Assembly: GCA_026874595.1 (NCBI GenBank)
Contig: CM049311.1
Coordinates: 61,010,453-61,074,452, forward strand
DNA from: Sipunculus nudus
Taxonomy: Eukaryota > Annelida > Sipuncula > Golfingiida > Sipunculidae
Direction: 5' to 3'
Length of the DNA stretch: 64,000 nucleotides
Made by a program: the position numbers and the translations under genes. The notes under the pieces are model-generated. The model did not search any database. It worked only from the letters and a program-made list of their open reading frames with translations, and was not told the origin of the DNA. Of the stretch, positions 33,243 to 44,032 are shown in pieces; positions within the stretch are counted from its first letter, which is position 1, and every line of letters begins with the position of its first letter.

Positions 33243-34986
33243 TGTATCCGCCAAAACAGAGTTTTGCGGATACTATGTTTTCAGCTGCACGCCGCCGCCG
33301 CGGCCGCCGCCGCAGCGTAGGTGTCCGGAGAACTCCTCCATAACCGCTGGGCGGAATTTTACGAAACCTGGGATTATGTTCGGGTCACATGTGAACTGCT
33401 GCGCCCTGATTTTGTTTTAACCTCTGACCTTTCCTCTGCGCTCTGCGTCCGTTTGTGCGTCTGTTTCCACACATAAACCCACATATCTTGGGAACCGTTT
33501 GACCGATCAGGAAAATTTTTTTGCACAAATGTAGCCCTTGGAGAGCTTAATAACATACACCAAAAATGGTGGCGCCACCTGCAACCATGTTTGCACAGTG
33601 TCCATCTGTTCGTCTGCCTTGGGTTAAAATCACTCATATCTCTGCAGTGACTTGACTAATTCACCTGAAATTCGGCATGCGTAAACATCCTGGATAGCTT
33701 TTCTGATTTTATGACAGGTGGCGCCACCTACATTCACGTTTACGCTGCAGACATCCAAGCTCATATCTCGGGAACCGTTTGACCGATCAGGAAAATTTTT
33801 TTGCACAAATGTAGCCCTTGGAGAGCTTTATAACATACACAAAAAATGGTGGCGCCACCTGCAACCATGTTTGCACAGTGTCCATCTGTTCGTCTGCCTT
33901 GGGTTAAAATCACTCATATCTCTGCAGTGACTTGACTAATTCACCTGAAATTCGGCATGCGTATACATCCTGGATAGCTTTTCTGATTTTATGACAGGTG
34001 GCGCCACCTACATTCAAGTTTACGCTGCAGACATCCAAGCTCATATCTCGGGAACCGTTTGACTGATCAGGAAATTTTTTTTGCACAAATGTAGCCCTTG
34101 GAGAGCTTTATAACATATACAAAAATGGTGGCGCCACCTGCAACCATGTTTGCACAGTGACCATCTGTTCATCTGCCTTGGGTTAAAATCACTCATATCT
34201 CTGCAGTGACTTGACTAATTCACCTGAAATTCGGCATGCGTATACATCCTGGATGGCTTTTCTGATTTTATGCGTGGGGCCACCTACATTCACATTTAAG
34301 CTGCAGACATCCAAGCTCATATCTCGGGAACCGTTTGACCGATTGGGCCAAAATTTTGCATGTGTATAGATCTCACATAGCTCTTCATCATACGCAAAAC
34401 TGGTGGCGCCACCTGCAGCCATTTTTGCACAGTTCCTGTCTGTTTGTCTGCCATGGGATAAAATCACTCATATCTCGGCAGTGGTTTGACATATCTGCCT
34501 AAAATTTTGCAGGTTTATACATCCCCGACAGCTCTCTTGATTTTATGACAGGTGGCGCCACCTGCATTCTAGTTTATGCAGCAGACATCCAAGCTCATAT
34601 CTTGGGAACTGTTTGACCGATTGGGCCAAAGTTTTGCATGTGTATAGTTCTCACATAGCTCTTTATCATACCCAAAACTGGTGGCGTCACCTGCAACCAT
34701 TTTTGCTCAGCGTCCATCTGTTTGTCTGCCACGGGCTAAAATCACTCATATACATGTAGTGGTTTGACTTATCTGCCTTATATTTTGCATATGTATACAA
34801 CTTGGCAACTTTCTGGATTTTGTGGTACGGGGGGCACCCTACATACACAGTTTGGCTGCAGACATTCATGCTAATATGCAACACTCTATTTCCCCTTGCC
34901 ACTCAATCCATGCCTCACTTCACCCGTTCCACTCTGATTTAGGCAGATACACGTAGTCGCTTGTCAACTACCCGTATTCTAGTTTT
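33243..34986 (-). mobile_element. Helentron/pearl-like non-autonomous element, copy B (expanded, inverted)
   Basis: This is the reverse complement of copy A. It starts (plus strand) with tatccgccaaaacagagttttgcggata, a terminal hairpin with a 3-base loop and one bulge, followed by a GCC-rich tract (33290-33316) and the cggagaactcctcc phrase. It ends with ccactctgatttaggcag and ctacccgtattctagtt. Between are about five tandem units of roughly 280 bp, marked by atatctcgggaaccgtttga near 33484, 33765, 34045, 34320 and 34600; the first three are nearly identical, the last two diverged. Seven exact GGTGGCGCCACC palindromes occur. Copy A has fewer units, so the array changes length between copies. 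Confidence 0.8.
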
Positions 34987-34989
34987 ACA

Positions 34990-35375
34990 GTTAGATATTG
35001 CATGGTGAGATCAGGGACAGTTAGGAAATCGGTAGCCGTTTAATCAATTTATTGACCCAGGGGTCGAGCGAAAAATATGCAGCTTCGCAACGTCTGAATG
35101 ATCAACTGTGGAATTAAGTGACACGATGTTTAACGCTTCATATTTGCTGTGTGTAACTTATGAGCACATCACATCGTGACATGAGTAAGGACACGCATTA
35201 GGGTAACAACTGGGGATGGCATAAGTCCCGGGAACAGCAACCGTACCCGTGGTCTTTGATGTTGCCCAAAGCGAGTGATCAGTGTCTCGGAGGTGGCTTA
35301 TCGTGTCCGCATTTGTCAGGTTCATTTACTCTTAGAATGTTGGTTTGAGTTGAAATCTGCTGTCCGTTGTCAGCA
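34990..35375. other. CpG-containing non-coding stretch
   Basis: More CpG than most of the window (gggtcgagcg, cttcgcaacg, ccgtacccg, tcgtgtccgc). No splice-bounded open frame on either strand. It may be an unmethylated regulatory region or an old repeat. Confidence 0.35.
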
Positions 35376-35510
35376 GTAGTGAGGTGTCCGCCTTACAGAG
35401 GTTCCGCTTATACATAACATATAGGGAATTTTGAAGGGACTTAACTATCTTGTTCGTAATAGCCAGTTGTCCGCCTTAGTGAGGTGTCCGTTAGACAAGT
35501 TTTCACTGTA
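35375..35510 (-). mobile_element. MITE-like fragment, right end TTTTCACTGTA
   Basis: It carries two copies of gtccgcctta and tagtgaggtgtccg-type phrases and ends acaagttttcactgta at a TA. It pairs as an opposite end with tacagtgaaacctgtctaa at 32488, so the two could mark a 3.0-kb composite, but each looks like an independent short element. Confidence 0.5.
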
Positions 35511-35876
35511 TATATAACGCATAATCATACAATCAGCCACACTATACATTTCAAAGCAACGAATGGACTGCCATCCACTATTTCCTTAATTGCCTGGAGG
35601 CAACTGCTCAACACCTGCAACTTCTCAGGCCCTTCTCAAAATCATTTAAGGGGTTTTCTTGACATTAAAACAATCAGGGTTTCTGTATAAACAACCAGGG
35701 CCATCCCCTCAGTTTGTAATCTTCAATATTTGCCCTTGATTTTTAATTGCTGGCAATTAAAGGCAAGCAATCATAGGACTCAAAAAGGTTCTGAATAGTT
35801 CACTGAATATCACAACTGTATTATATGTAGCATATGTACTCAACATATATTCACATATGGTATACTGTATAACAAG

Positions 35877-35986
35877 AGCCCTGGAAGCCACAACTGGACA
35901 AATTTCACCCATGACAAATCATGGTGAACTTACTGCTGTTCAGAAACATGAAGGCTTTTTATTATCAGTCGGACTAAAGCTGACAG
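35877..35986 (+). CDS. Weak internal exon candidate
   Basis: Following ctgtataacaag, an open plus-strand frame reads ALEATTGQISPMTNHGELTA then VQKHEGFLLSVGLKLT and meets a good donor (TGACAG/GTAAAC). The composition is protein-like, but the acceptor lacks a pyrimidine tract, and aacaagagccctgg resembles the start of a common bivalve dispersed repeat. No family recognised. Confidence 0.28.
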
Positions 35987-35999
35987 GTAAACACAAGCT

Positions 36000-37880
36000 C
36001 AGTGCAGTGAGAGTATGTTGCACCACCCGTACAGACCAATACACACAAAGATAGTGTAGTATATACCAGGGGATTAATGCTGTATTTATTTGCAAACATG
36101 TGCATATTTACAACAGTAAATTCAACATTATTGCAAAGGATTATTTGTTTGACATGTTCAAGGACAATGATTATTGTTCAATATAGAATCTGTGGAATGA
36201 ATATTGATGAGAATATAATAGCAAGTTCATATAGTGCAGTATATTTAATGATCTACATGGCCTGATTTGTTCAGGAACACAAATTATTTTCAAGAATGTG
36301 AACATGAAATGTCACTAAAATAACTGTTTAATTTCATTCTATAAGTGATTTCTCAAATAAGATTATGGAACTGGGCTAGAAATAATCAATCATTGCAATT
36401 ACAGTCATTTCCATTCCTGCTTACTTCCAGCCAATTCCTGAGGACAGATAATTAAACCATATACATGATACAGGAATCATTAGTGCTGAACAAGTCGCCT
36501 TATATCCTGAATCAGAAAATTAAGATTAATACTTAGTCAACAAAAATGCTCAGGTACATAAACTGTTCATCTTTGCATTATGTGGGAGGACATTTTTTAT
36601 AGAAATAAATCTAAGACTAAATAATTTGACTTTTTGCGTTAATTGAATTGAGAATCATTTGACAGGCAATAATCACTAGAAAAATAGAATCAAAGACTGC
36701 ATAGCAATTCACAGACCTAGAAGGGAGGTATATATATAGGACCTACTGGACAGCAGCTGATATACATACTTGCATGTGTGGGGGAAACCAATCACATCTG
36801 TATGGACATAGTGATCTTGCATACTTCTACATAAAGGTGTGAACAACAATATATATATGCTATTTGCTGTCAAATATGTACAGCAAACACCCGCAGGGAT
36901 TCAGAGACTCCAGATAAACATTAACTCTGCTTTTTTTACACTGTGCTGACTCTTTTAATTCCCTTGTGTATTCCACTTATTTGTGTTTTGCAAATACCTG
37001 GAGTACAGTAAAGGCTAACAGGCTGCCTTACTGTGAAGACTTTACAATTGTAAACCTGGGACGAAAATAGCATATGCAAGAATGAATGAACAGAAAAAGT
37101 ACAGACAAGGTTTGCAGTGGTACTTCAGTTTACTGTTCTATTGTGCCATATTTTGGTGCCATTTTGCATGTATTTTTTGACAGGCTTAAGCAGTATAGTG
37201 TATCACCAGACAGCATGCACTGGACTTTATAAACATGGTAGTTTTTTCTTTTTTTTTCAAGCGCCTACAAAAGAAAAGGTATTCTCAAAAGAGACCCACT
37301 CAACCATAACACCTTCTTAGTATTTTTATTCAACTGATAAAAATATGGGCATTACATGTATATATGTTATTTAAAGCTTCTGTTTTGAGTTTGTCTGGTG
37401 GTATTTTCATGGAGATGGGTCTGCATTTTGATACTGTTTTGAACACACACTTCCACACCTACATATACACACACACCTAGTTAGTACGCACTTATACAGT
37501 CATATCCCATGAATATAAAAAGACTAATTTGAATTTTTTTTTATAAAAGAATACTGTTACATATACATGTTCCCATCCATAAAACCATCCACACTGATTA
37601 AGATATAAATAAGATTAAGCCAAAATAACAGAAAAAAATGTAAAGAACAATGCTCTCCATGCTCTGGGGAAACATGGGACCCGCATGAGGAGGGAGGATG
37701 CAGCGCCCTGACACACAAATACAGTATTCACAGCTGGATGATCTGATTAGACCACAACACACCATAACGTGTACATCGATTAGAAATAAAGATATAGCAC
37801 AGCACACTTCCTATTGCAGGGGTTAGACAGCAGCCAAACAGTTCAAGCATTGGGAGATTGGGAGTGCAAGGGCTTGGATT
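36000..37880. other. AT-rich non-coding DNA
   Basis: No supported gene or large repeat. Short frames at 36077-36265 and 37117-37320 have random composition. Confidence 0.4.
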
Positions 37881-37889
37881 ACCTGTTAC

Positions 37890-38345
37890 TTGAGCCAGGT
37901 TCAAACCCTCTAACAATAGTCTGCTTCAGACCCTATAACTGCAAAGTTTGCTGGGTTCAAACCCTGTCATAATCACTTAATTGGTTCAATCCCTGTCAAG
38001 GTTTGCTGGGTCCAAACCCTGTCAAAGTTTCCTGGGTCAATTGGTTCAAACCCTGTAAAAGTTTGCTGGGTTCAAAGCCTGTCATAACAACTTAATTGGT
38101 TCAAACCCTATAATTGCAAACTTTGATGGGTTCAAACCCTGTCATTATCACTTAATTGGTTCAAACCCTGTCAAAGGTTGCTCGGTTCAAACCCTGGCAA
38201 AGGTTGCTAGGTTCAAACCCTGTCACAGTTTGTTTGGTTATAACTCTGTTACAGTAGCTTGGCTTAAAAGTCAACCATAACTGGGTTCAAACCCTGTCAT
38301 AGCAGTTAGGTTCAAACGTCATGGTTGCTGGGTTTAAACCCTGGC
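37890..38345 (+). repeat. Array of GGTTCAAACCC (tRNA B-box-like) units
   Basis: The phrase GGTTCAAACCC occurs exactly at 37899, 37954, 38043, 38098, 38129, 38158, 38184, 38210 and 38284. Close variants lie at 37983 (GGTTCAATCCC), 38009, 38069, 38309 and 38331. Spacing is 26-31 bases or multiples. Linker phrases are tgtcaaagtttgctg and cataatcacttaattg. The exact copies match the minimal Pol III B-box GWTCRANNC. There is no box A and no cloverleaf, so these are not tRNAs. The array may have grown from the T-arm end of a SINE. Confidence 0.85.
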
Positions 38346-38349
38346 ACAG

Positions 38350-39510
38350 TATCTGTGTTTTAACCATGAGAAAAAGCACCAGTGTATTTGCCATCACAAG
38401 TTTTGATTATTTCAGGAATCACCATAAACAACTGAACTACCTCTGGGAAAGCCCCTGACCATAAATCATGCCCTGCATGAGAGCTGGAGCTCCAAGTAGG
38501 AAAAACAAAGATAGAAAAAAATGTGAAGTTTCTTTTGTAACTGTAACTATACTAAAGATGTCCATTCTTGCATGTTACAATGAGCTAGTATCTTCCCAGC
38601 GGAATAATAGCTGGCTGCATGACACACTGACAAAGAGATGTAAACCTTTGGCGGTTCATCTGTGTGTTAGAACATCACCTTTTAGATGATGTATATTTAA
38701 AAAGACTGCCGCTTATAACAGAACACAATGAGCACTTTGGACCAGGAACTTGGTCCATAAACCAACACAAGCAACCCAACTTCTGGCATTCTGTGTAAAA
38801 CCATTATGCATTAGTGGCAGATTCTGTGACACTACCTTGACAATACAGCCCAGTATAAGGAGGCATGTGGGTTGACAAGGCAAGCCAGGTGATGGGGAGG
38901 GTTGGGTCCATTCATCACTGATAACGAGGGATCGCCTACCTGCATGTGTAAAAACATGCATCAGGTAATCTGCGTACCCACACCAGCAAGCAAAGCCCCC
39001 TAATCCCAAGCATCTGCGGTTGGAGACTTCTATGAAAGCATCAGTGTGGAATACTTGAGTATATAATAATACTGCTTAAACAAAGTAAGCTTCGAGTCAG
39101 AGTGCACAAATCACGAATATATTGTACATCGTGACACTGGTTTATTAAGCATGAATGATTTCTGTCATCTGTCTGGTACAAGCACCGGTCTCATTGACAC
39201 AGTGAACAATATGTTTGTACATACTTGTACAAGGAAAGTATTTCATTGTCACAGAAATGTGAAATTCATGTTGTGTAATAACATGTAAGTCCAGTGTAAA
39301 AATTGAACCATAGGCCTTTTGGATCTTAATTGAAAATAAAATAAACAGTTGTCTTTATTTCACATAAACAATTCATATATATAGCTCAATGAAGGTCAAG
39401 GAGTAATACAACTGTAATGAGGTAATCAAGGAAAATTATGTTCAGGAAGAATCATGTATATTTCATATACTTAAGCTTTTCAACTTTAGATCAGCAAAAG
39501 ATCAATATAT
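38350..39510. other. Non-coding stretch
   Basis: An acceptor-like tgattatttcag near 38415 is followed by only a short open frame. Open frames at 38468-38689 and 38713-39009 have no convincing splice sites. No repeat identified. Confidence 0.35.
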
Positions 39511-39514
39511 CATC

Positions 39515-40590
39515 ACAGATTACCAGCCTCACTGCTCATCACCTACTGTATCTTTGAACCCTAGCCTCACTGCTCATCAACTTCAGTATCTTTGATCCCT
39601 AGCCTCCCTGCTAATAACCTACTGTATCTATGATCCCTAGTCTCACTGTTCATCACCTACTGTATCTATGATCCCTAGTCTCACTGCTCATCACCTTCTA
39701 TATCTTTGAACCCTATCCTCACTGCTCATCAACTTCAGTATCTTTGATCCCTAGCCTCCCTGCTCATCACCTACTGTATCTTTGAACCCTAGCCTCACTG
39801 CTCATCAACTTCAGTATCTTTGATTCCTAGCCTCCCTGCTCATCAACTTAAGTATCTTTGATCCCTAGCCTCCCTGCTCATCACCTACTGTATCTTTGAA
39901 CCCTAGCCTCACTGCTCATCAACTTCAGTATCTTTGATCCCTAGCCTCCCTGCTCATCACCTACTGTATCTTTGAACCCTAGCCTCACTGCTCATCAACT
40001 TCAGTATCTTTGATCCCTAGCCTCCCTGCTCATCACCTACTGTATCTTTGAACCCTAGCCTCACTGCTCATCAACTTCAGTATCTTTGATCCCTAGCCTC
40101 CCTGCTCATCACCTACTGTATCTTTGATCCCTTACCTCACTGCTTATCACCTTCTGTATCTTTGATCCCTAGCCTCACTGCTCATTAACTTCAGTATCTT
40201 TGATCCCTAGCCTCCCTGCTCATCACCTGCTGTATCTTTGATCCCTCACCTCACTGCTTTTCACCTTCTGTATCTTTGAACCCTAGCCTCACTGCTCATC
40301 AACTTCAGTATCTTTGAACCCTAGCCTCCTTGCTCATCACCTACTGTATCTTTGATCCCTCACCTCACTGCTTATCACCTTCTGTATCTTTGAACCCTAG
40401 CCTCACTGCTCATCAACTTCAGTATCTTTGAACCCTAGCCTCCCTGCTCATCACCTACTGTATCTTTGATCCCTCACCTCACTGCTTATCATCTTCTGTA
40501 TCTTTGATCCCTAGCCTCACTGCTCATTACTTACTGTATCTTTGATCCCTAGCTGGCCTCACTGCTCATCACCTTCTGTATCTAGCGCTG
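39515..40590 (+). repeat. 38-bp minisatellite with 76-bp alternating higher order
   Basis: Units read cctcactgctcatcaacttc + agtatctttgatccctag. Two variants alternate: type 1 with cctcactgctcatcaacttc, type 2 with cctccctgctcatcacctac. This gives a clear 76-bp dimer at 39720-40130. Later units gain a third type (cacctcactgcttatcacc), making a longer pattern. Such homogenised dimers indicate unequal exchange or slippage. Confidence 0.93.
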
Positions 40591-40810
40591 AGGTAGAAGA
40601 TTATTTACAGGTAACTTTAAGGATCCTCTGTCTCACAAGTGGTCACCGAATGAACCTTTAAATATTAAAGCCCACGAGGCAGCATATGGGTAAGTTGAAG
40701 GATCCTTAGCCTTACTAGTGGTCACTGAATGAACCTTTAAATATTTAGCACTGAGGTAGCAGATCATATATATATTGGTAACTTTAAGGATCCCTTATCT
40801 GCCTATTGGT
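40590..40810 (+). repeat. Short tandem of ~105-bp units
   Basis: The series gctgaggtag, gtaactttaaggatcc, agtggtcaccgaatgaacct and ttaaatatt occurs about two and a half times. It directly follows the 38-bp array. Confidence 0.75.
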
Positions 40811-42460
40811 CTTCCAACTATTTATAAATAATAAATTGGTCCAGCCTCACAAACCATCATCACTCACAATGAATCCACTTTTAACATTTTAAAACCAATA
40901 TTCCATCTACACCTGTAATAACAAATCAAATATTACATCTCAAATATAAATATTAACAGTTTAAAAAGTTTTATTGGCCACTGATAAAACCATCAGCCAA
41001 CTTAACTTAATCAAGAAACAAACACAATGTCAATGAGTTTCTTGTCACGCCATAGATCACCATGGGAGCCCAAACCAACTGTTACATCCTTGAAGCATAC
41101 TTTGTTCATGGACCATTAAAACCTCTTTCAATTAGTGTTTTGACAGCACACCCAGCATGTTAAAATAATATTGACAAAAAATGTGGGTGAAAAGTGCGAA
41201 TGTCATCCCCGGGGAAACAAGAGGGGTTTATGGGTGTTAAGCAGAGCATGACTACAGTGGGGGGTATATGATGGCATTTGGCAGGAGAAGATGCCGTCAG
41301 TGTCAGCTAAGGTGAACTATGTACCGCAGTCTGCATACATCACTGTGACCAGCTGCCGATATACCAAGAATTAGCTCTGCCTGGAAAACCTAGCCATTCA
41401 AACTTGGTCAGCTAGAAAAATATGAGCTCCCCATTTTCTAGGTACATCTGCCAACTTTGGAGCCTGCTGAGATTGGCAAAAGCTTCTCTGATTGGTCCAC
41501 ACTGGCAGGCGATGTTGGGACCACCAGACCTTTCAACAATCACATGTGCCTTATGTGTGTTAAGACAATGGGCAGCTCAGGGCATGTGGGGTCAGGGCAG
41601 TACTTGTGTCTAGCCAGGTGTGGTCAGAGTGTCCAATAACACTGACTGACCAGCCAGGTGGACCATCCTTCATTATGCAGAGACCCATCAAATTTTGATA
41701 GCTGTGCATTATCAATGCTCAGTTTAGGAGACGCAATATTGGTATGTGTCACTCTGCTGACTTAGGCCACCCTTTCACTACTGTCACATAGTATATCTGT
41801 GCATCACGTTGTTAATCAAAAGATACCTTCTGGAGTGAATTCATCATATAAAGATTAATATTCAGTGCTGAGGGCCAGATGCCCTGAGCCTGTAATTTAC
41901 TGATCCATTGTTGGGTGTTAATTGAATATCTCCATTGTCTGAGCTGCTGTACTCGACCCTCACACTGCTTGGTCACTAAAGTGTATGACAGACTGATACC
42001 AAAGACACCTTAATGTCTCACTCTGTAATGTGTACAACTAAATTAATTTGTCAGGGGGCAACCATGCACGTTAAAACTGTGTTTTAACGCTGTGTTGGTA
42101 TGAAGAACATGGGGGGAGGATTGTCACCAGCATATATCAATGGAATGCCAGTCATAAATACAATTCTTCCTTCCATTGTCCACTTAGTTGTTTTAACTGT
42201 TGAACCTTTATCATTCATTATTAACCTGTGTTTTATTCAACAAATAAATTCAATATAAATATATTTCAGCACTTAAAGGTTTTTTTTGAAGCTATCATAG
42301 ATGCATATATTACAATGATTATGAAACTTATTTAAATTATGAAAAATTTTATTCAATCACATTTGCTGATGACAATTTTTAAGAGGCACACTTTAGCAAT
42401 TGTGTTGATGCTGCACTTAAAGTGTGCATTTTTTAAAATCTGTAGTTTTTCTGTTGACAA
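40810..42460. other. Non-coding stretch
   Basis: Overlapping plus-strand open frames at 41422-41639 follow a possible acceptor (attttctag) but lack a donor and look random. Nothing else identified. Confidence 0.35.
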
Positions 42461-42463
42461 TGC

Positions 42464-42717
42464 CTAATATGGCATGCATTTATACAGCCATATATGGGTA
42501 TGCATGTGGAAGCCCAGTTTGAATGCCTTCACACCAGTGGGCACCACAATGCGGCTCATCTTCCCATCCTCATATTTCCACCAATAAGCCCTCACCCGAT
42601 CCAGTCTTTTGTGTTCACCTGAAACCCAGTCCATCCCACCAGAAGTGTTTAAAGTGAAACTGGATTCATTTTTCTCAGCTATTGTTTGAGCCCTTGCCAC
42701 TTCAGAAGGCATCACAC
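42464..42717 (-). CDS. Candidate exon or exon relic, unknown protein
   Basis: The minus-strand frame reads PSEVARAQTIAEKNESSFTL, NTSGGMDWVSGEHKRLDR, VRAYWWKYEDGKMSRIVVPT and GVKAFKLGFHMHTHIW before a stop at 42464. The middle is convincingly protein-like and richer in GC than its surroundings. Good internal splice strings exist (ggtttcag as acceptor; GGATCG/GTGAGG as donor), so exact borders cannot be fixed. The frame may also be a pseudogene or fragment of a mobile element. No family recognised. Confidence 0.38.
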
Positions 42718-43589
42718 CATTCCAACGGAAGTGATTATGCTAGCGTTATGCAGTGTTTGGTACAATGCCAGCTGTGATGATGCTAGTACCAGTTGCACAA
42801 TGATTCACCTAATGAGGCTACTCTACCCCAAAAACCACTAGCTGTTAAGACAATCTTCTTTCCCTGGTTCTATTTTTAGAACAAAGAGACTGACAGGCAT
42901 TATACTAGGATTGTAATCTGTCCTGAATCCACTGAAAAGTAAATTTCAATTAGTTTTCTCTAATCAGAAATACAATTTAATGTTACAAAATGAAAATTAC
43001 TCAGTAACCATTCTTTCCTGACAAACCTTCAAAATATGAACACCTTTACTATTAATTATGAACACAGTTATGATGCCATGATTATATAACGTATTATAGA
43101 TGAGACTACAATGGTTTCGCAGTTTTTCTCAGGAAAGATCATATAAATTTGATTGAATTTAGACCAACAAGGAAGCATTTTTGTTCCATAATAAAATCAA
43201 TGATATTGAACATTCAATAGTTACCTGTGATCATACTGTAAATATTTCTGATGGAAGTGGAGGAAATAAAAAGCTGCTTTTCAATTTGAATCAAATTATT
43301 TCATTATCATTTAGACTTTACATTATGCAAATTAAGAATATTAAGAATTTAATTTCCTCAAATGACCAGAGCTATATGAATTTTGCATGGTTAGTACATT
43401 TTCATGAATAACTGATCTCTTTATTGTGAAAATCACAAACAAGACAAAACAAGAATTTTTATGCAATTATTTTAAAAGAATAATTAAACAGGCAGAGCTT
43501 ATATGACAATATGACCTGAGGGAACATATTAATTTTTTAGGAAGTATAGACTGGTTCTGTGTCTCAGAATGTTTCCTTTGTCACCTCAG

Positions 43590-43712
43590 ACAAAGACTTT
43601 TACCTCACAAAGCCTCATTGATACAAATAGCTGGAGAAATATTTTGGCAGCTGCTGGCATCAAGAACCACATCCAGGACATTAGTTTTTGTTCAGCATCT
43701 GACACGTGCTAA
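43590..43712 (+). CDS. Candidate last coding exon with overlapping poly(A) signal
   Basis: An excellent acceptor (tttcctttgtcacctcag) is followed in phase 0 by 40 codons: TKTFTSQSLIDTNSWRNILA, AAGIKNHIQDISFCSASDTC, then TAA. The stop codon overlaps AATAAA (43711-43716), with AATAAG a few bases later. The peptide looks globular, with a probable helix SWRNILAAAGIKNHIQDI. The other frames from this acceptor close early or read poorly. An AATAAA overlapping the stop would mean a 3' UTR of only tens of bases, which is unusual. Upstream exons are not identified; a phase-0 first exon exists at 33118-33138. Confidence 0.45.
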   Translation, partial: TKTFTSQSLIDTNSWRNILAAAGIKNHIQDISFCSASDTC

Positions 43713-43716
43713 TAAA
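43711..43716 (+). promoter_or_regulatory. AATAAA overlapping the stop codon
   Basis: The hexamer shares its first two bases with the TAA of the candidate last exon. Function not proven. Confidence 0.35.
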
Positions 43717-44032
43717 TACACAATAAGCATATTGCCGGAGATTCATAAGAATCACACAGGACAAAAAAGTATATTTATCAGTAATAGTGGCACAGAAATT
43801 ACAGGAACACAGGAGCGGAACAATAACGGAACTGCAGGGAGCTTGTTGGGTCGCACGTGAAGACGGATTAGACTTGTTATACACCCTGCTATCTGCGGGT
43901 ATAATAAACAGGACAGGTGTACTGAGAGCAGTGAAGCATGCCACCATGCACGCGCAAGCCCCCCTGCATTGATTATGGATTCTCGTGCATGCATGGCCGG
44001 GTCATCCTACCTGTAATCAAGGGTAGGCACAG

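Larger units (their letters stand above)
32421..33243. promoter_or_regulatory. Unique island between inverted elements: putative bidirectional promoter
   Basis: This 820-bp stretch lies between the 3' ends of the inverted copies. Two ATGs point away from each other with 223 bases between them: minus strand at 32894, plus strand at 33118. The central part contains CpGs (cgttgataaagcgaag) and no TATA box, which fits a TATA-less divergent promoter. No transcript evidence is available. Confidence 0.45.

Noticed and set aside
31545-34986. LTR retrotransposon or TIR transposon pair
   Set aside because: The two copies are inverted to each other, lack long terminal repeats, have no coding region, and each has its own hairpin end; better explained as two non-autonomous Helentron-like elements.
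37890-38345. Cluster of tRNA genes
   Set aside because: Only the T-arm/B-box-like core repeats; units of 26-31 bases are far too short for tRNAs and have no box A or acceptor stem.
39515-40590. CRISPR-like array (regular 38-bp repeats)
   Set aside because: Repeats are directly adjacent without unique spacers, variants alternate, and the setting is eukaryotic; it is a minisatellite.
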